Below, in pieces: positions 27,513 to 38,292 of a stretch of 64,000 nt of DNA. The notes beneath the pieces are model-generated. The model made no database searches, was not told the origin of the DNA, and was given only the letters and a program-made list of their open reading frames with translations. The translations under genes were made by a program, and so were the position numbers. Each line of letters opens with the position of its first letter. Within the stretch, counting starts at the first letter, position 1. Origin of the DNA: Aeromicrobium stalagmiti (GTDB taxonomy: Bacteria > Actinomycetota > Actinomycetes > Propionibacteriales > Nocardioidaceae); contig NZ_JABSTZ010000001.1 in assembly GCF_013283745.1 (NCBI RefSeq), positions 364,406 to 428,405 on the forward strand, written 5' to 3'.

Positions 27513-28442
27513 ATGGCGAATCAGCCGCGTCCCTGGCGCAGCGTGTGGGAGCAGGCCCTCTATGGCGACGACGGCTTCTTCCGCCGCTCGCGGCCCGCGG
27601 CGCACTTTCGGACGAGCGCCCACGTCGCCCTGTTCGCCGAGGCCGTCGCCGAGCTGGCCCGACGCACCTCGGCCGGCACCGTCGTCGACCTGGGCGCCGG
27701 GGGTGGCGAGCTGCTGATCGCGTTGCACCAGCATCTCCCCGGCGTCCGTCTCGTCGGCGTCGAGCTCGCCCCCCGTCCCGCCGCGCTCCCCCACGAGATC
27801 GCCTGGGAGACAGCGCTTCCGGGCCGGATCGACGGCCTGCTGATTGCCAACGAGTGGCTCGACAACGTCCCGTGCGACGTCGTCGAGGTCGATCCGGCCG
27901 GCGTCGTGCGACAGGTGCTGGTCGACCCGTCCACCGGCGACGAGCAGCTCGGCGACCCCTACGCCGACCCGTGGCTCGACGGCTGGTGGCCCCTGACCGA
28001 GCCCGGCCAGCGGGCCGAGGTGGGCGCGGTCCGTGATGCGGCATGGGCCGATGCGGCCGCGCGGGTCACCGGCACGGCGGTCGCGATCGACTACGGCCAC
28101 CGACGCGACGACCGTCCGCCGTTCGGGAGCCTGCGGTCCTACCGTGACGGTCGGGAGGTCGACGTCGTCCCCGACGGCAGCCGCGACGTGACGGCGGACG
28201 TCGCTGTCGACTCGGTCGCCCTGGCAGCGGGTGCGACGGTCCTGCGGCAGCGCGACGCCCTGACCCGCCTGGGGGTCGACGGAGCACGTCCGCCGCTCGA
28301 CCTCGCGGGCACCGACCCCGCGGCGTACGTGCGGGCGCTCAGCCGTTCCGGCGAGGCCGGCGAGCTGCTGGCCCGGGGCGGTCTCGGCGACTTCTGGTGG
28401 ATCATCACCGACACCACCGGCCATGGAACACTAGGCGCATGA
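27513..28442 (+). CDS. MidA/NDUFAF7-like SAM-dependent methyltransferase
   Basis: A 309-residue protein of the COG1565 (DUF185) family. The N-terminus WEQALYGDDGFFRRSRPAAH is the family entry block, and SAM motif I is VVDLGAGGGELLIAL. LLIANEWLDNVPCDVVEV is the family's (A)NE-x-x-D(N/A)-x-P-type motif, and VAIDYGH is a late block. The eukaryotic member NDUFAF7 dimethylates an arginine of the complex I subunit NDUFS2, the NuoD homologue. A NuoD-like gene is third in this operon, which supports a related protein-arginine methylation here. ATGA overlap with the next gene; leaderless start (TAGGTT, 6 nt). Confidence 0.88.
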   Translation: MANQPRPWRSVWEQALYGDDGFFRRSRPAAHFRTSAHVALFAEAVAELARRTSAGTVVDLGAGGGELLIALHQHLPGVRLVGVELAPRPAALPHEIAWETALPGRIDGLLIANEWLDNVPCDVVEVDPAGVVRQVLVDPSTGDEQLGDPYADPWLDGWWPLTEPGQRAEVGAVRDAAWADAAARVTGTAVAIDYGHRRDDRPPFGSLRSYRDGREVDVVPDGSRDVTADVAVDSVALAAGATVLRQRDALTRLGVDGARPPLDLAGTDPAAYVRALSRSGEAGELLARGGLGDFWWIITDTTGHGTLGA

Positions 28443-29914
28443 CACGGCTGCTGATCCGTTCGGGCAAGGATCCGTTCACCCCGGTGGTCGCTGAGTCGAC
28501 GCTGACGCAGGACGTCTTCAACAGCAACAGCGGCAACTACCTCTTCCAGCACGCCGTGTGGAAGGCGCTCGCGACCGACGACGCCGAGCTCGTCTCGAAC
28601 GGCACGCTCTCCGAGCGGGTCGTCCCCCAGCCGGGCGACGCCGCCCGCATCAACCGCGAGTTCGACCACTTCGTCGTGCCGCTCGCCAACGCGTTCCGCC
28701 CCGACTTCGAGGACCGCCTCTCGCGCCTCGCCGACCTCGTCGAGGGCCTCTCGATCCCGGTCACGGTCACGGGCATCGGCGCGCAGGCCCCCCACGGCCA
28801 GGGCATCGAGTCGCTCGAGCCGATCTCCGCCACGGTCAAGAGGTTCGTCGGGGCGGTGCTCGACCGGTCGGCGTCGATCGGCGTCCGGGGCGAGTTCACC
28901 AGGTCCTACCTGCTGAGCCTCGGCTTCCCCGAGACGTCCGTCGACGTCATCGGCTGCCCGTCCCTGTTCCTGCACGGTCGCGACTTCCGCGTCGACAAGC
29001 GCGTCGAGCAGATCAGTGCCGACAGCCCGCTGGCGCTCAACCTGACGCCCGAGGTGAAGGGCATCGGCGCCTTCGCCACCGCGCAGGCCGAGCGGCACCC
29101 ACACCTGACCTACGTCGGCCAGGACGCGCACGACCTGCGGCTGCTGCTGTGGGGCACACCGTTCCCGCACGTCCACGACCCGCTGGTGCCGGTGCACCTC
29201 GAGCACCCGATCTACCAGCAGGACCGCATGCGGCTCTTCCTCGACACGTGGACCTGGTACGACTTCATGGCCACGCAGGACTTCGCGTACGGCACCCGCT
29301 TCCACGGCAACGTCGCGGCGCTCCTCGGCGGCACGCCGGCGCTGCTGCTGGCCCACGACTCCCGCACGCTGGAGCTCGCGGAGTACCACCAGATGCCCTA
29401 CACCGTGATGCCCGAGCTCAGCGCCGACCTGCGGGCCGAAGACCTCTACGCCGCCACCGACATGACGACGTTCAACGCGACGCTGCCCGAGGGCTTCGAC
29501 CGCTACACCGCCTTCCTCGAGCGCAACGGGCTGCAGCACATCTGGGCCGAGGGCAACGGCACCGGCGACTTCGACGAGCGGCTCGCAGCCGCGACGTTCC
29601 CGCGTGCCGTGCAGCCCCTCATCGCCTCCGACGGCCACGAGATCGCGTCACGCCTCAAGTGGCTGCGAGACGGCATGGTCCTCGACATCACGCGCCACCC
29701 CCAGGCGTACGTGCGCCCGTTCGAGCACCCCCCGTGGGACGGCGCCGGCAGCCGGCACGCCCGCCTGAAGGCGCAGACCGACGAGAAGATCCAGGCGCAG
29801 AAGGGCCAGATCGACGAGCTCTACGCCCGCCTCGAGCGGCTCGAGCGCAGCTCGCCGCGCGGCCTGACGCACCGGTTCATCCGCCGGGTCAGAGGCTGGT
29901 TCGGCCGCTCATGA
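28439..29914 (+). CDS. polysaccharide pyruvyl transferase family protein
   Basis: A 491-residue protein. [27 protein letters not shown]-like [37 protein letters not shown], and the late block [21 protein letters not shown] match the PF04230 pyruvyl transferase fold (GT-B-like, phosphoenolpyruvate donor). The C-terminus has a coiled-coil-like stretch ([17 protein letters not shown]). It is bracketed by ATGA overlaps on both sides, so it is translated together with the methyltransferase and the NuoD-like protein. It most likely modifies a surface glycan; the acceptor is unknown. Confidence 0.85.
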   Translation: MTRLLIRSGKDPFTPVVAESTLTQDVFNSNSGNYLFQHAVWKALATDDAELVSNGTLSERVVPQPGDAARINREFDHFVVPLANAFRPDFEDRLSRLADLVEGLSIPVTVTGIGAQAPHGQGIESLEPISATVKRFVGAVLDRSASIGVRGEFTRSYLLSLGFPETSVDVIGCPSLFLHGRDFRVDKRVEQISADSPLALNLTPEVKGIGAFATAQAERHPHLTYVGQDAHDLRLLLWGTPFPHVHDPLVPVHLEHPIYQQDRMRLFLDTWTWYDFMATQDFAYGTRFHGNVAALLGGTPALLLAHDSRTLELAEYHQMPYTVMPELSADLRAEDLYAATDMTTFNATLPEGFDRYTAFLERNGLQHIWAEGNGTGDFDERLAAATFPRAVQPLIASDGHEIASRLKWLRDGMVLDITRHPQAYVRPFEHPPWDGAGSRHARLKAQTDEKIQAQKGQIDELYARLERLERSSPRGLTHRFIRRVRGWFGRS

Positions 29915-31053
29915 CCGAGGTCACCGCGAGCGTCGGCACCGGGTTCGCCACGACCGACATGGTGCTCAACATCGGTCCGCAGCACCCCGCCACGCACGGC
30001 GTGCTGCGCCTGCGTCTCACGCTCGACGGCGAACGGGTCAAGGCGTGCGAGCCGATCATCGGCTACATGCACCGCGGCGTCGAGAAGCTCTTCGAGGTCC
30101 GCGACTACCGCCAGATCATCGTGCTGGCCAACCGCCACGACTGGCTCAGCGCGTTCTCCTCCGAGCTCGGCGTCGTCCTCGCGGTCGAGGACATGCTGGG
30201 CATGGAGGTGCCCGAGCGGGCGACCTGGATCCGTACGCTCCTCGCCGAGCTCAATCGGGTGCTCAACCACCTGATGTTCCTGGGGTCCTACCCGCTCGAG
30301 CTCGGCGCCATCACGCCGATCTTCTACGCGTTCCGCGAGCGCGAGACGATCCAGGAGGTCATGGAGGAGGTCTCCGGCGGGCGGATGCACTACATGTTCA
30401 ACCGGGTCGGCGGACTCAAGGAGGACATCCCCGCCGGGTGGACCGGGCGCGCGTCCGCCGCGATCGCCACGGTGCGCTCGCGGCTGGCCGAGCTCGAGGA
30501 CCTCATCTTCGGCAACGAGATCTTCCGGGCCCGCACGGTCGGCGTCGGCGTGCTGTCGCCGGCCCTCGTCGCCGACTACGGGGTGTCCGGGCCCATCGCG
30601 CGGGCGTCCGGGCTCGACATGGACCTGCGCCGCGACGAGCCCTACCTCGCCTACGGCGACCTGCAGGACGTGCTGCGGGTGCCCGTGCGCTCCGAGGGCG
30701 ACTGCTACGCCCGCTTCGCCGTCCTGCTCGAACAGACCAAGGTGTCGCTCGACCTCGCCGACGCCTGCCTCGAGCGGCTGGCGGGGCTGGCACCCGGGCC
30801 GGTCAACGTCCGGCTGCCCAAGATCCTCAAGGCGCCGGAGGGGTCGACCTACGTCTGGACCGAGAACCCGCTCGGCCTCAACGGCTACTACCTGGTGTCG
30901 CGGGGCGAGAAGACGCCGTGGCGGCTCAAGCTGCGGTCGGCGTCGTTCAACAACGTCGCCGTGCTGCCGGAGATCGTCAGCGACACCGTCGTCGCCGACC
31001 TCGTGGCGATCCTCGGGTCGATGTTCTTCGTCGTCGGCGACATCGACAAGTAG
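29911..31053 (+). CDS. orphan, divergent NuoD-like (complex I 49-kDa) protein
   Basis: A 380-residue homologue of NADH:quinone oxidoreductase subunit D. It keeps [16 protein letters not shown] with the quinone-site His (His29) and the Arg (Arg33) that I take as the NDUFAF7 target site, plus [11 protein letters not shown] and [20 protein letters not shown]. By my alignment the quinone-binding Tyr (Tyr87 of Thermus Nqo4) is Trp78 (RHDWLSAF), and the YIRPGG block reads [13 protein letters not shown]. It ends GDIDK like the usual GEVDR. No other nuo genes are in the window. It may belong to a NuoD2-type or hydrogenase-like complex encoded elsewhere. Confidence 0.85.
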   Translation: MTEVTASVGTGFATTDMVLNIGPQHPATHGVLRLRLTLDGERVKACEPIIGYMHRGVEKLFEVRDYRQIIVLANRHDWLSAFSSELGVVLAVEDMLGMEVPERATWIRTLLAELNRVLNHLMFLGSYPLELGAITPIFYAFRERETIQEVMEEVSGGRMHYMFNRVGGLKEDIPAGWTGRASAAIATVRSRLAELEDLIFGNEIFRARTVGVGVLSPALVADYGVSGPIARASGLDMDLRRDEPYLAYGDLQDVLRVPVRSEGDCYARFAVLLEQTKVSLDLADACLERLAGLAPGPVNVRLPKILKAPEGSTYVWTENPLGLNGYYLVSRGEKTPWRLKLRSASFNNVAVLPEIVSDTVVADLVAILGSMFFVVGDIDK

Positions 31054-31081
31054 CCACGGCGCTCGCGGCTAGGGTCGAGGC

Positions 31082-32734
31082 ATGACCGACCAGCGCATCG
31101 CGACACCCATGGACGACCTCGCCGAGGAGTGGCTCGACACTCTCCTCGACCTCGAGCCGGAGATGCACGTCCACCTCGGACGCCCCGGCCGCGAGTCCGA
31201 CTATGCCGACCGCTCGCCCGACGGGGTCGCGGCCTACGCCGACGCGGCACGCGCGGCGCTCGCCCGCGTCCGCAGCACCGTCGTCGAGGACGACACCGAC
31301 GCCATCACGCAGGCCGAGCTGGTCCGCACGCTCGAGCTCGACATCGAGAAGATCGAGGCGGGCTTCTGGCAGCGTGACCTCAACGTGATCGCGTCACCCG
31401 GCCAGGATCTTCGCGACATCTTCGACCTGATGGACACCGAGACCGACGACGACTGGTCGCACGTCGCCCGCCGCATGCAGAACGTCCCGGCCGCGATGTC
31501 GGGCTACCTCGACTCGTTGCGCATCGGCATCGCCGCCGGCAACGTGCCCGCGATCCGCCAGGTGCGGGAGGTCGCGGCGCAGGCCCGCAAGCAGGTCGGG
31601 CCCGACAGCTTCTTCGCCGCCCTCGCCGCCAGGGCCCAGGTGCCTGCCGCGCTGAAGGCCGACCTCGAGGCGGGAGCACGCGGCGCCTGCGAGGCGTACG
31701 GCGCGATGGTCGAGTTCCTCGAGAACGACCTCGCACCCGCGGCGCCCGAGCGGGACGCCGTGGGCCGCGACCACTACGCCCTGGCGTCCCGCGCGTTCGT
31801 CGGTGCCGAGATCGACCTCGACGAGACCTACGAGTGGGGCATCGAGGAGCTGCGCCGGATGGTCGAGGAGCAGACGGCGATCGCCGACCAGATCCTGCCG
31901 GGCGCATCGGTCGAGGAGGCCATCGCCCACCTCGACACCGATCCGACCCACCAGCTGCACGGCACCGACGCGCTGCAGGAGTGGATGCAGCGGACCAGCG
32001 ACCAGGCCATCGCCGACCTCGGACGCACCCACTTCGACATCCCCGAGCCGATGCGGCGCCTGGAGTGCATGATCGCGCCGACCCAGGAGGGCGGGATCTA
32101 CTACACCGGGCCGAGCGAGGACTTCGAGCGCGCGGGTCGCATGTGGTGGAGCGTGCCCGAGGGCATCACCGAGTTCGACACCTGGCGCGAGCTGACGACC
32201 GTCTACCACGAGGGCGTCCCCGGCCACCATCTCCAGCTGGGCCTCGCGACGTACAACAGCGCCCAGCTCAACGGCTGGCGACGGCTCAACTGGAACTCCG
32301 GCCACGGCGAGGGGTGGGCGCTGTACGCCGAGCGGCTCATGGCCGACCTCGGCTACCTCGACGCTCCAGCCGACCGGCTCGGGATGCTCGACGGGCAGCG
32401 GATGCGCGCGGCCCGGGTCGTCGTCGACATCGGCGTCCACCTCGGCAAGCCCAAGCCCGACGGCAGCGGCCCGTGGACGGGCGAGGACGCGTTCGGCTTC
32501 ATGGCCCAGCACGTCAACATGAACGACTCGTTCGTCCGGTTCGAGGTCAACCGCTATCTCGGCTGGGCCGGTCAGGCGCCGTCGTACAAGGTCGGGCAGC
32601 GGATGTGGGAGCAGCTCCGCGACGACTGGGTCGCGGCCCACGGCACCGACCTCAAGGCGTTCCACGCGCAGGCCCTGGCCGTCGGCAGCATCGGTCTCGG
32701 CACGCTGCGCACGGCCCTCCTCCCCGACCGCTAG
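31082..32734 (+). CDS. DUF885 family protein (putative metallopeptidase)
   Basis: A 550-residue protein of the DUF885 family. The zinc motif is VYHEGVPGHHLQLGLA (HExxxHH type), followed by NSGHGEGWALYAERLMADLG, whose Glu is the likely third ligand. Similar proteins have been linked to dipeptide or carboxypeptidase-like activity, but no substrate can be read here. No signal peptide is visible. TAGGGT (31070-31075) lies 6 nt before the ATG, so it is probably transcribed separately from the upstream operon and leaderless. Confidence 0.88.
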   Translation: MTDQRIATPMDDLAEEWLDTLLDLEPEMHVHLGRPGRESDYADRSPDGVAAYADAARAALARVRSTVVEDDTDAITQAELVRTLELDIEKIEAGFWQRDLNVIASPGQDLRDIFDLMDTETDDDWSHVARRMQNVPAAMSGYLDSLRIGIAAGNVPAIRQVREVAAQARKQVGPDSFFAALAARAQVPAALKADLEAGARGACEAYGAMVEFLENDLAPAAPERDAVGRDHYALASRAFVGAEIDLDETYEWGIEELRRMVEEQTAIADQILPGASVEEAIAHLDTDPTHQLHGTDALQEWMQRTSDQAIADLGRTHFDIPEPMRRLECMIAPTQEGGIYYTGPSEDFERAGRMWWSVPEGITEFDTWRELTTVYHEGVPGHHLQLGLATYNSAQLNGWRRLNWNSGHGEGWALYAERLMADLGYLDAPADRLGMLDGQRMRAARVVVDIGVHLGKPKPDGSGPWTGEDAFGFMAQHVNMNDSFVRFEVNRYLGWAGQAPSYKVGQRMWEQLRDDWVAAHGTDLKAFHAQALAVGSIGLGTLRTALLPDR

Positions 32735-32743
32735 CGGGTGGGG

Positions 32744-33262
32744 TCAGGCGGGGGTGGGGTCAGGGCGGCCCTTGCTGCCCTTGCCACTGCTGCCCTTGCC
32801 GTCGTCGTCCTCGTCGTCGTCCTCGGGCAGGCGGCAGGCACGCTCGAGCAGCAGGGCGGCGCCCATCAGCAGCAGGCTGGCCACAGCCGCCCCGATGCCG
32901 CGGACGAACCGCTCCTTGCCCAGCGTCGCGTCGAGGCTGTCGATGAACGCCAGCGCGAAGCCTCCGTAGTAGCCGGCGACGAGAGCACCGACGATGGCGC
33001 ACGACTTGGCCAGCGACAGCATCGTGATGCCGTGCTGGGCGGTCATCCGCTCGTGCTTCTTGTGCAGGCTCTGCCAGGTGTTCCACGCGAAGATCGCGAC
33101 CACCATCGCACCGGCGACGAGCAGCAGGGGGGCCGCCCACCCGAGGCGCGGCGGGGTGCCGTCGAGCCGGACGATCAGCGGCGGCGTGAGGCGACCACCG
33201 ATCAGACCGACGCCGATCAGGGCGACGAGGAAGAGCGGCGGCGTGGGCCGGGACATCCTCAT
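32744..33262 (-). CDS. DUF3180 membrane protein at the end of the folate operon
   Basis: A 172-residue protein with four predicted membrane helices (PLFLVALIGVGLIGG, PLLLVAGAMVVAIFAW, SCAIVGALVAGYYGGFAL and AAVASLLLMGAALLL) and an Asp/Gly/Lys-rich tail. It matches DUF3180, which in actinobacteria regularly follows folK (Rv3605c-like). The function is unknown; the conserved position suggests a link to pterin or folate metabolism or merely co-expression. It converges with the DUF885 gene, 9 nt apart. Confidence 0.85.
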   Translation of the reverse strand: MRMSRPTPPLFLVALIGVGLIGGRLTPPLIVRLDGTPPRLGWAAPLLLVAGAMVVAIFAWNTWQSLHKKHERMTAQHGITMLSLAKSCAIVGALVAGYYGGFALAFIDSLDATLGKERFVRGIGAAVASLLLMGAALLLERACRLPEDDDEDDDGKGSSGKGSKGRPDPTPA

Positions 33263-33300
33263 GACCGGGCCATCATGACAGCGTCATCGGGGTGTGGAGA

Positions 33301-33864
33301 TCAGAGGATGATCTCGAGGTCCTCACGCTTGACCACGTCGCTCGTGTCGACGCCCCCGATGAGGTCGGCGACGAAGCCCTTGCCCGGGATCTCGCCCTCG
33401 GGGTCGATCTCGAGCCACGGGACGAGCACGAAGCCACGCTCGTGGGCCCGCGGGTGGGGCAGGATCAGCTGCTCGTCGTCGGCGACGCGGTCACCGACGA
33501 CGATGACGTCGACGTCGAGCGTGCGCGGCGCACCCGGCTCGGAGCGCTCGCGACCGAACGCGTCCTCGATGGCCAGCGCACGGTCGAGCAGGGTGTGCAC
33601 CGTCAGCGTCGTGTCGATGAGGACGACGGCGTTGAGGAACTTGCCGGAGTCGTCGGGGCTGCCGACCGGCTCGGTCTCGTAGACCGAGGAGATGGCGACG
33701 ACCGTGACCTCAGGGGTGTCCTCCAGCGCGGAGACTCCACCCTGCAGCTTGTCGATCCGATCACCCAGGTTGGACCCGAGCGCCAGGACGGCCTGACGGA
33801 TGGGGCGCATGCCGCCTGTCATCGTGTCGGCATCGAGGACGTACGGGGTGGGCGCTTCGGTCAC
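33301..33864 (-). CDS. folK: 6-hydroxymethyl-7,8-dihydropterin pyrophosphokinase
   Basis: A 187-residue enzyme that transfers pyrophosphate from ATP to the pterin, one step before FolP. Family blocks are AVLALGSNLGDRIDKLQGGV, SSVYETEPVG, FLNAVVLIDTTL, RTLDVDVIVVGDR (Mg-binding DxD) and LPHPRAHERGFVLVPW. The GTG start overlaps the folB stop by 4 nt (GTGA). Confidence 0.95.
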   Translation of the reverse strand: MTEAPTPYVLDADTMTGGMRPIRQAVLALGSNLGDRIDKLQGGVSALEDTPEVTVVAISSVYETEPVGSPDDSGKFLNAVVLIDTTLTVHTLLDRALAIEDAFGRERSEPGAPRTLDVDVIVVGDRVADDEQLILPHPRAHERGFVLVPWLEIDPEGEIPGKGFVADLIGGVDTSDVVKREDLEIIL

Positions 33865-34238
33865 AGTTTGCTCCGCTCTATCGTGACGGCGACGTCGTCG
33901 AACGTCACCGCGATGGGCGCTTCCGGCTTGTGCACCGTCACGCTAACCCATTGAACCGACTCTTCGGCCAGACACAAGTCCACCATACGGAGCGCGACCG
34001 TCTCGATGAGGTCGACCGGATCGTTGACGATGGCGTCGTGTATCTGCTGCGCGAGGATGCCGTAGTGGACCGTCTTGGTCAGGTCGTGCTCGCGCGCGGC
34101 CGGGCCGAGGTCGAGCCCCAGGCTGACGTCGGCGATGAACGTCTGCCCGTCGCGCTTCTCGTCGTCGAACACGCCGTGGTGACCGTGGGCGGCGATGCCG
34201 CGCAGGTCGATGCGGTCGAGACCGTCCGGTATGGGCAC
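33861..34238 (-). CDS. folB: dihydroneopterin aldolase
   Basis: A 125-residue T-fold enzyme that cleaves dihydroneopterin to hydroxymethyl-dihydropterin. It begins IDLRGIAAHGHHGVFDDEKRDGQTFIADV, with the catalytic Glu/Lys region in the T-fold (HKPEAPI). The GTG at 34238 overlaps the stop of the NTF2-like gene by one base (TAGTG). Confidence 0.94.
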   Translation of the reverse strand: MPIPDGLDRIDLRGIAAHGHHGVFDDEKRDGQTFIADVSLGLDLGPAAREHDLTKTVHYGILAQQIHDAIVNDPVDLIETVALRMVDLCLAEESVQWVSVTVHKPEAPIAVTFDDVAVTIERSKL

Positions 34239-34684
34239 TAGTCCTCCTCCAGGTGGAGCTCTGCGATCGGGGAGGCGTGACGGGACCAGAACTTCCAGTC
34301 GCCCGCCGTCCTGCCCCCGGACGGGTCACGCACCAAGATACTGGTGCACACCGCCTTGCCTCCCGAGAAGGCCTCCGGCGACGACATGCCCTCGCCCGAC
34401 AGGATGTTCTCGGTGCAGACGACCACGGCCATGGTGGGCTCGTCGTCGCCGAGCGGGAACGTCCTGACGTCGATGTCGGTGAGGAAGAACTGGATGTAGC
34501 CGACGTTGGCCATGAGCACGGTCCACGACCGCAGCACCGCGCCGGTGCCCCGCAGCGGGACGGCCCCGGGGTGCACGCACGAGACCTCGGGGTCGTCGAC
34601 CCACAGCGTCGCCATGAGGTCGACGTCGCCGGTCTCGACCGCGTCGTAGAACGCGCGGTGGACGGCGAGGGCGGTGTCGGACAT
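34238..34684 (-). CDS. NTF2/SnoaL-like protein inside the folate operon
   Basis: A 148-residue single-domain protein with a cone-shaped alpha+beta barrel fold (SDTALAVHRAFYDAVETGDV, then LWVDDPEVSCVHPG and the strand-rich WKFWSRHASPIAEL). Its pocket residues include Asp, His and Cys (VSCVHPG). The ATG at 34684 overlaps the folP stop as TGATG, so translation is coupled. It is commonly found between folP and folB in high-GC actinobacteria. Function unknown; a role in pterin processing is conceivable given that the dihydroneopterin triphosphate dephosphorylation step is often unassigned. Confidence 0.82.
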   Translation of the reverse strand: MSDTALAVHRAFYDAVETGDVDLMATLWVDDPEVSCVHPGAVPLRGTGAVLRSWTVLMANVGYIQFFLTDIDVRTFPLGDDEPTMAVVVCTENILSGEGMSSPEAFSGGKAVCTSILVRDPSGGRTAGDWKFWSRHASPIAELHLEED

Positions 34685-35517
34685 CAACCCTCACGTCCCA
34701 GCCGGGCCGCGACCCGGACGGCGTCGGCGGACGGCGCCGGGTCGTGGACCCGGATGCACCAGGCCCCGGCAGCGGCCGCCAGGGTCGTGACGGCGGCCGT
34801 CGCGGCGTCGCGGCGGTCGACCGGACGCAGGGCGCCGTCGTCCCCCGCGAGCAGCTCACCGAGAAACCGCTTGCGGCTCGCCGCGACCAGCAGCGGAAAG
34901 CCCATCTGGACGAACTCGTCGAGGTGGGCCAGGACCGTCCAGTTCTGGTCGCCGGTCTTGGAGAAGCCCAGGCCCGGGTCGACGACGATGCGTGACGGGT
35001 CGACGCCGGCCGCGATCGCGGCGTCGACCTGCTCGCCGAGCTCGGCGCAGATGTCGGCGACGATGTCGTCGTAGTGGGTGTGCTGCTGCATGACGTCGGA
35101 GTGCTCGCGCCAGTGCATCAGGACGATCGGTGCGTCGGTCTCGGCGGCGACCGAACGCATCGCCGGGTCGGCGCGACCTCCCGAGACGTCGTTGATGATC
35201 GAGGCTCCCGCGGCGAGCGCCTGGGCCGCGACCGCCGCGCGCATCGTGTCGACCGACACCACGACCCCCTCGGCGACGAGTCCGGAGATGACCGGCAGGA
35301 CGCGCCGCAGCTCCTCGGCCTCGTCGATGCGCAGCGCACCGGGGCGGGTCGACTCACCACCCACGTCGACCAGGTCGGCGCCCCGCGCCACCAGGTCGAT
35401 GCCGTGCCGGACGGCGGTGTCGGCGTCGAGCCAGCGTCCGCCGTCGGAGAACGAGTCGGGCGTGACGTTGACGACCCCCATCACGAGGCAGCGGTCCTGT
35501 GCGAGGCCGGCGAGCAC
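34684..35517 (-). CDS. folP: dihydropteroate synthase
   Basis: A 277-residue TIM barrel condensing hydroxymethyl-dihydropterin pyrophosphate with p-aminobenzoate; it is the sulfonamide target. Motifs: MGVVNVTPDSFSDGG, VDVGGESTRPGA, SIINDVSGG, VVDPGLGFSKTGDQN and LVAASRKRFLG. The GTG at 35517 is placed 5 nt after the folE stop; the frame upstream is an antisense shadow of folE. It lies between folE and the NTF2-like gene in one operon. Confidence 0.95.
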   Translation of the reverse strand: MLAGLAQDRCLVMGVVNVTPDSFSDGGRWLDADTAVRHGIDLVARGADLVDVGGESTRPGALRIDEAEELRRVLPVISGLVAEGVVVSVDTMRAAVAAQALAAGASIINDVSGGRADPAMRSVAAETDAPIVLMHWREHSDVMQQHTHYDDIVADICAELGEQVDAAIAAGVDPSRIVVDPGLGFSKTGDQNWTVLAHLDEFVQMGFPLLVAASRKRFLGELLAGDDGALRPVDRRDAATAAVTTLAAAAGAWCIRVHDPAPSADAVRVAARLGREG

Positions 35518-35522
35518 GGGTC

Positions 35523-36085
35523 CTAGTGCCCCATGATGAGGCCCATGGCCTCGGCCCGGGTGGCGGGATCGCGCAGCTGTCCGCGCACCGCACTCGTGAT
35601 CGTCTTGGCGCCGCCCTTGCGGACGCCGCGCATGGCCATGCACAGGTGCTCGGCCTCGATCACGACGATCGCGCCGCGGGGCTTGAGGATCGAGACGAGC
35701 GACTCCGCGACCTGGGTCGTCAGGCGCTCCTGCACCTGCGGGCGGCGGGCATAGACGTCGACGAGACGACCCAGCTTGGACAGCCCGGTCACGCGGCCGC
35801 CCTCGCCCGGGATGTAGCCCACGTGCGCCACGCCGAAGAACGGCACGAGGTGGTGCTCGCACATCGACCACATCTCGATGTCCTTGACCAGGACGAGCTC
35901 CTCGTGGCCGACGTCGAACTCCGCCGTGAGGACGTCCTCGGCGGTCTGGTCGAGGCCGCACAGCAGCTCGTCGTACGACTTGGCGACCCGCTGGGGGGTG
36001 TCGCGCAGGCCCTCGCGGTCAGGGTCCTCCCCGACGGCGAAGAGCAGCTCACGGATGGCGGCCTCGGCGCGCGGGCGGTCGACGG

Positions 36086-36089
<4 letters not shown>
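35523..36089 (-). CDS. folE: GTP cyclohydrolase I
   Basis: A 188-residue zinc enzyme that starts folate synthesis from GTP. Zinc ligands are visible in [20 protein letters not shown] (Cys, His) and [17 protein letters not shown] (the second Cys), and the active-site region in [20 protein letters not shown]. The ATG overlaps the ftsH stop by 4 nt (ATGA), coupling folate synthesis genes to ftsH as in mycobacteria. Confidence 0.96.
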
Positions 36090-38095
<2,006 letters not shown>

Positions 38096-38292
38096 GTACG
38101 GCGTGGAGCTGGTCCACTCCTCCTCGTGTGCTGGTCGGTAGTCGAACGGTACACGGGGCACTGTTCACCAGTTGAACGTGCTCAGGACCGGCCAACGTTC
38201 CCCGATGGAGTTCGCCTGCAGCGAACGGCCGCGTCACGACAGGAACATCAAGACGCCTGACGGGACCGCGCCCAGCCCCTAGGGTGATGGCC

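Noticed and set aside
38163..38177. GTTCA-N5-TGAAC palindrome upstream of ftsH as an operator
   Set aside because: Only 5-bp arms, and no regulator gene is adjacent; too weak to call.
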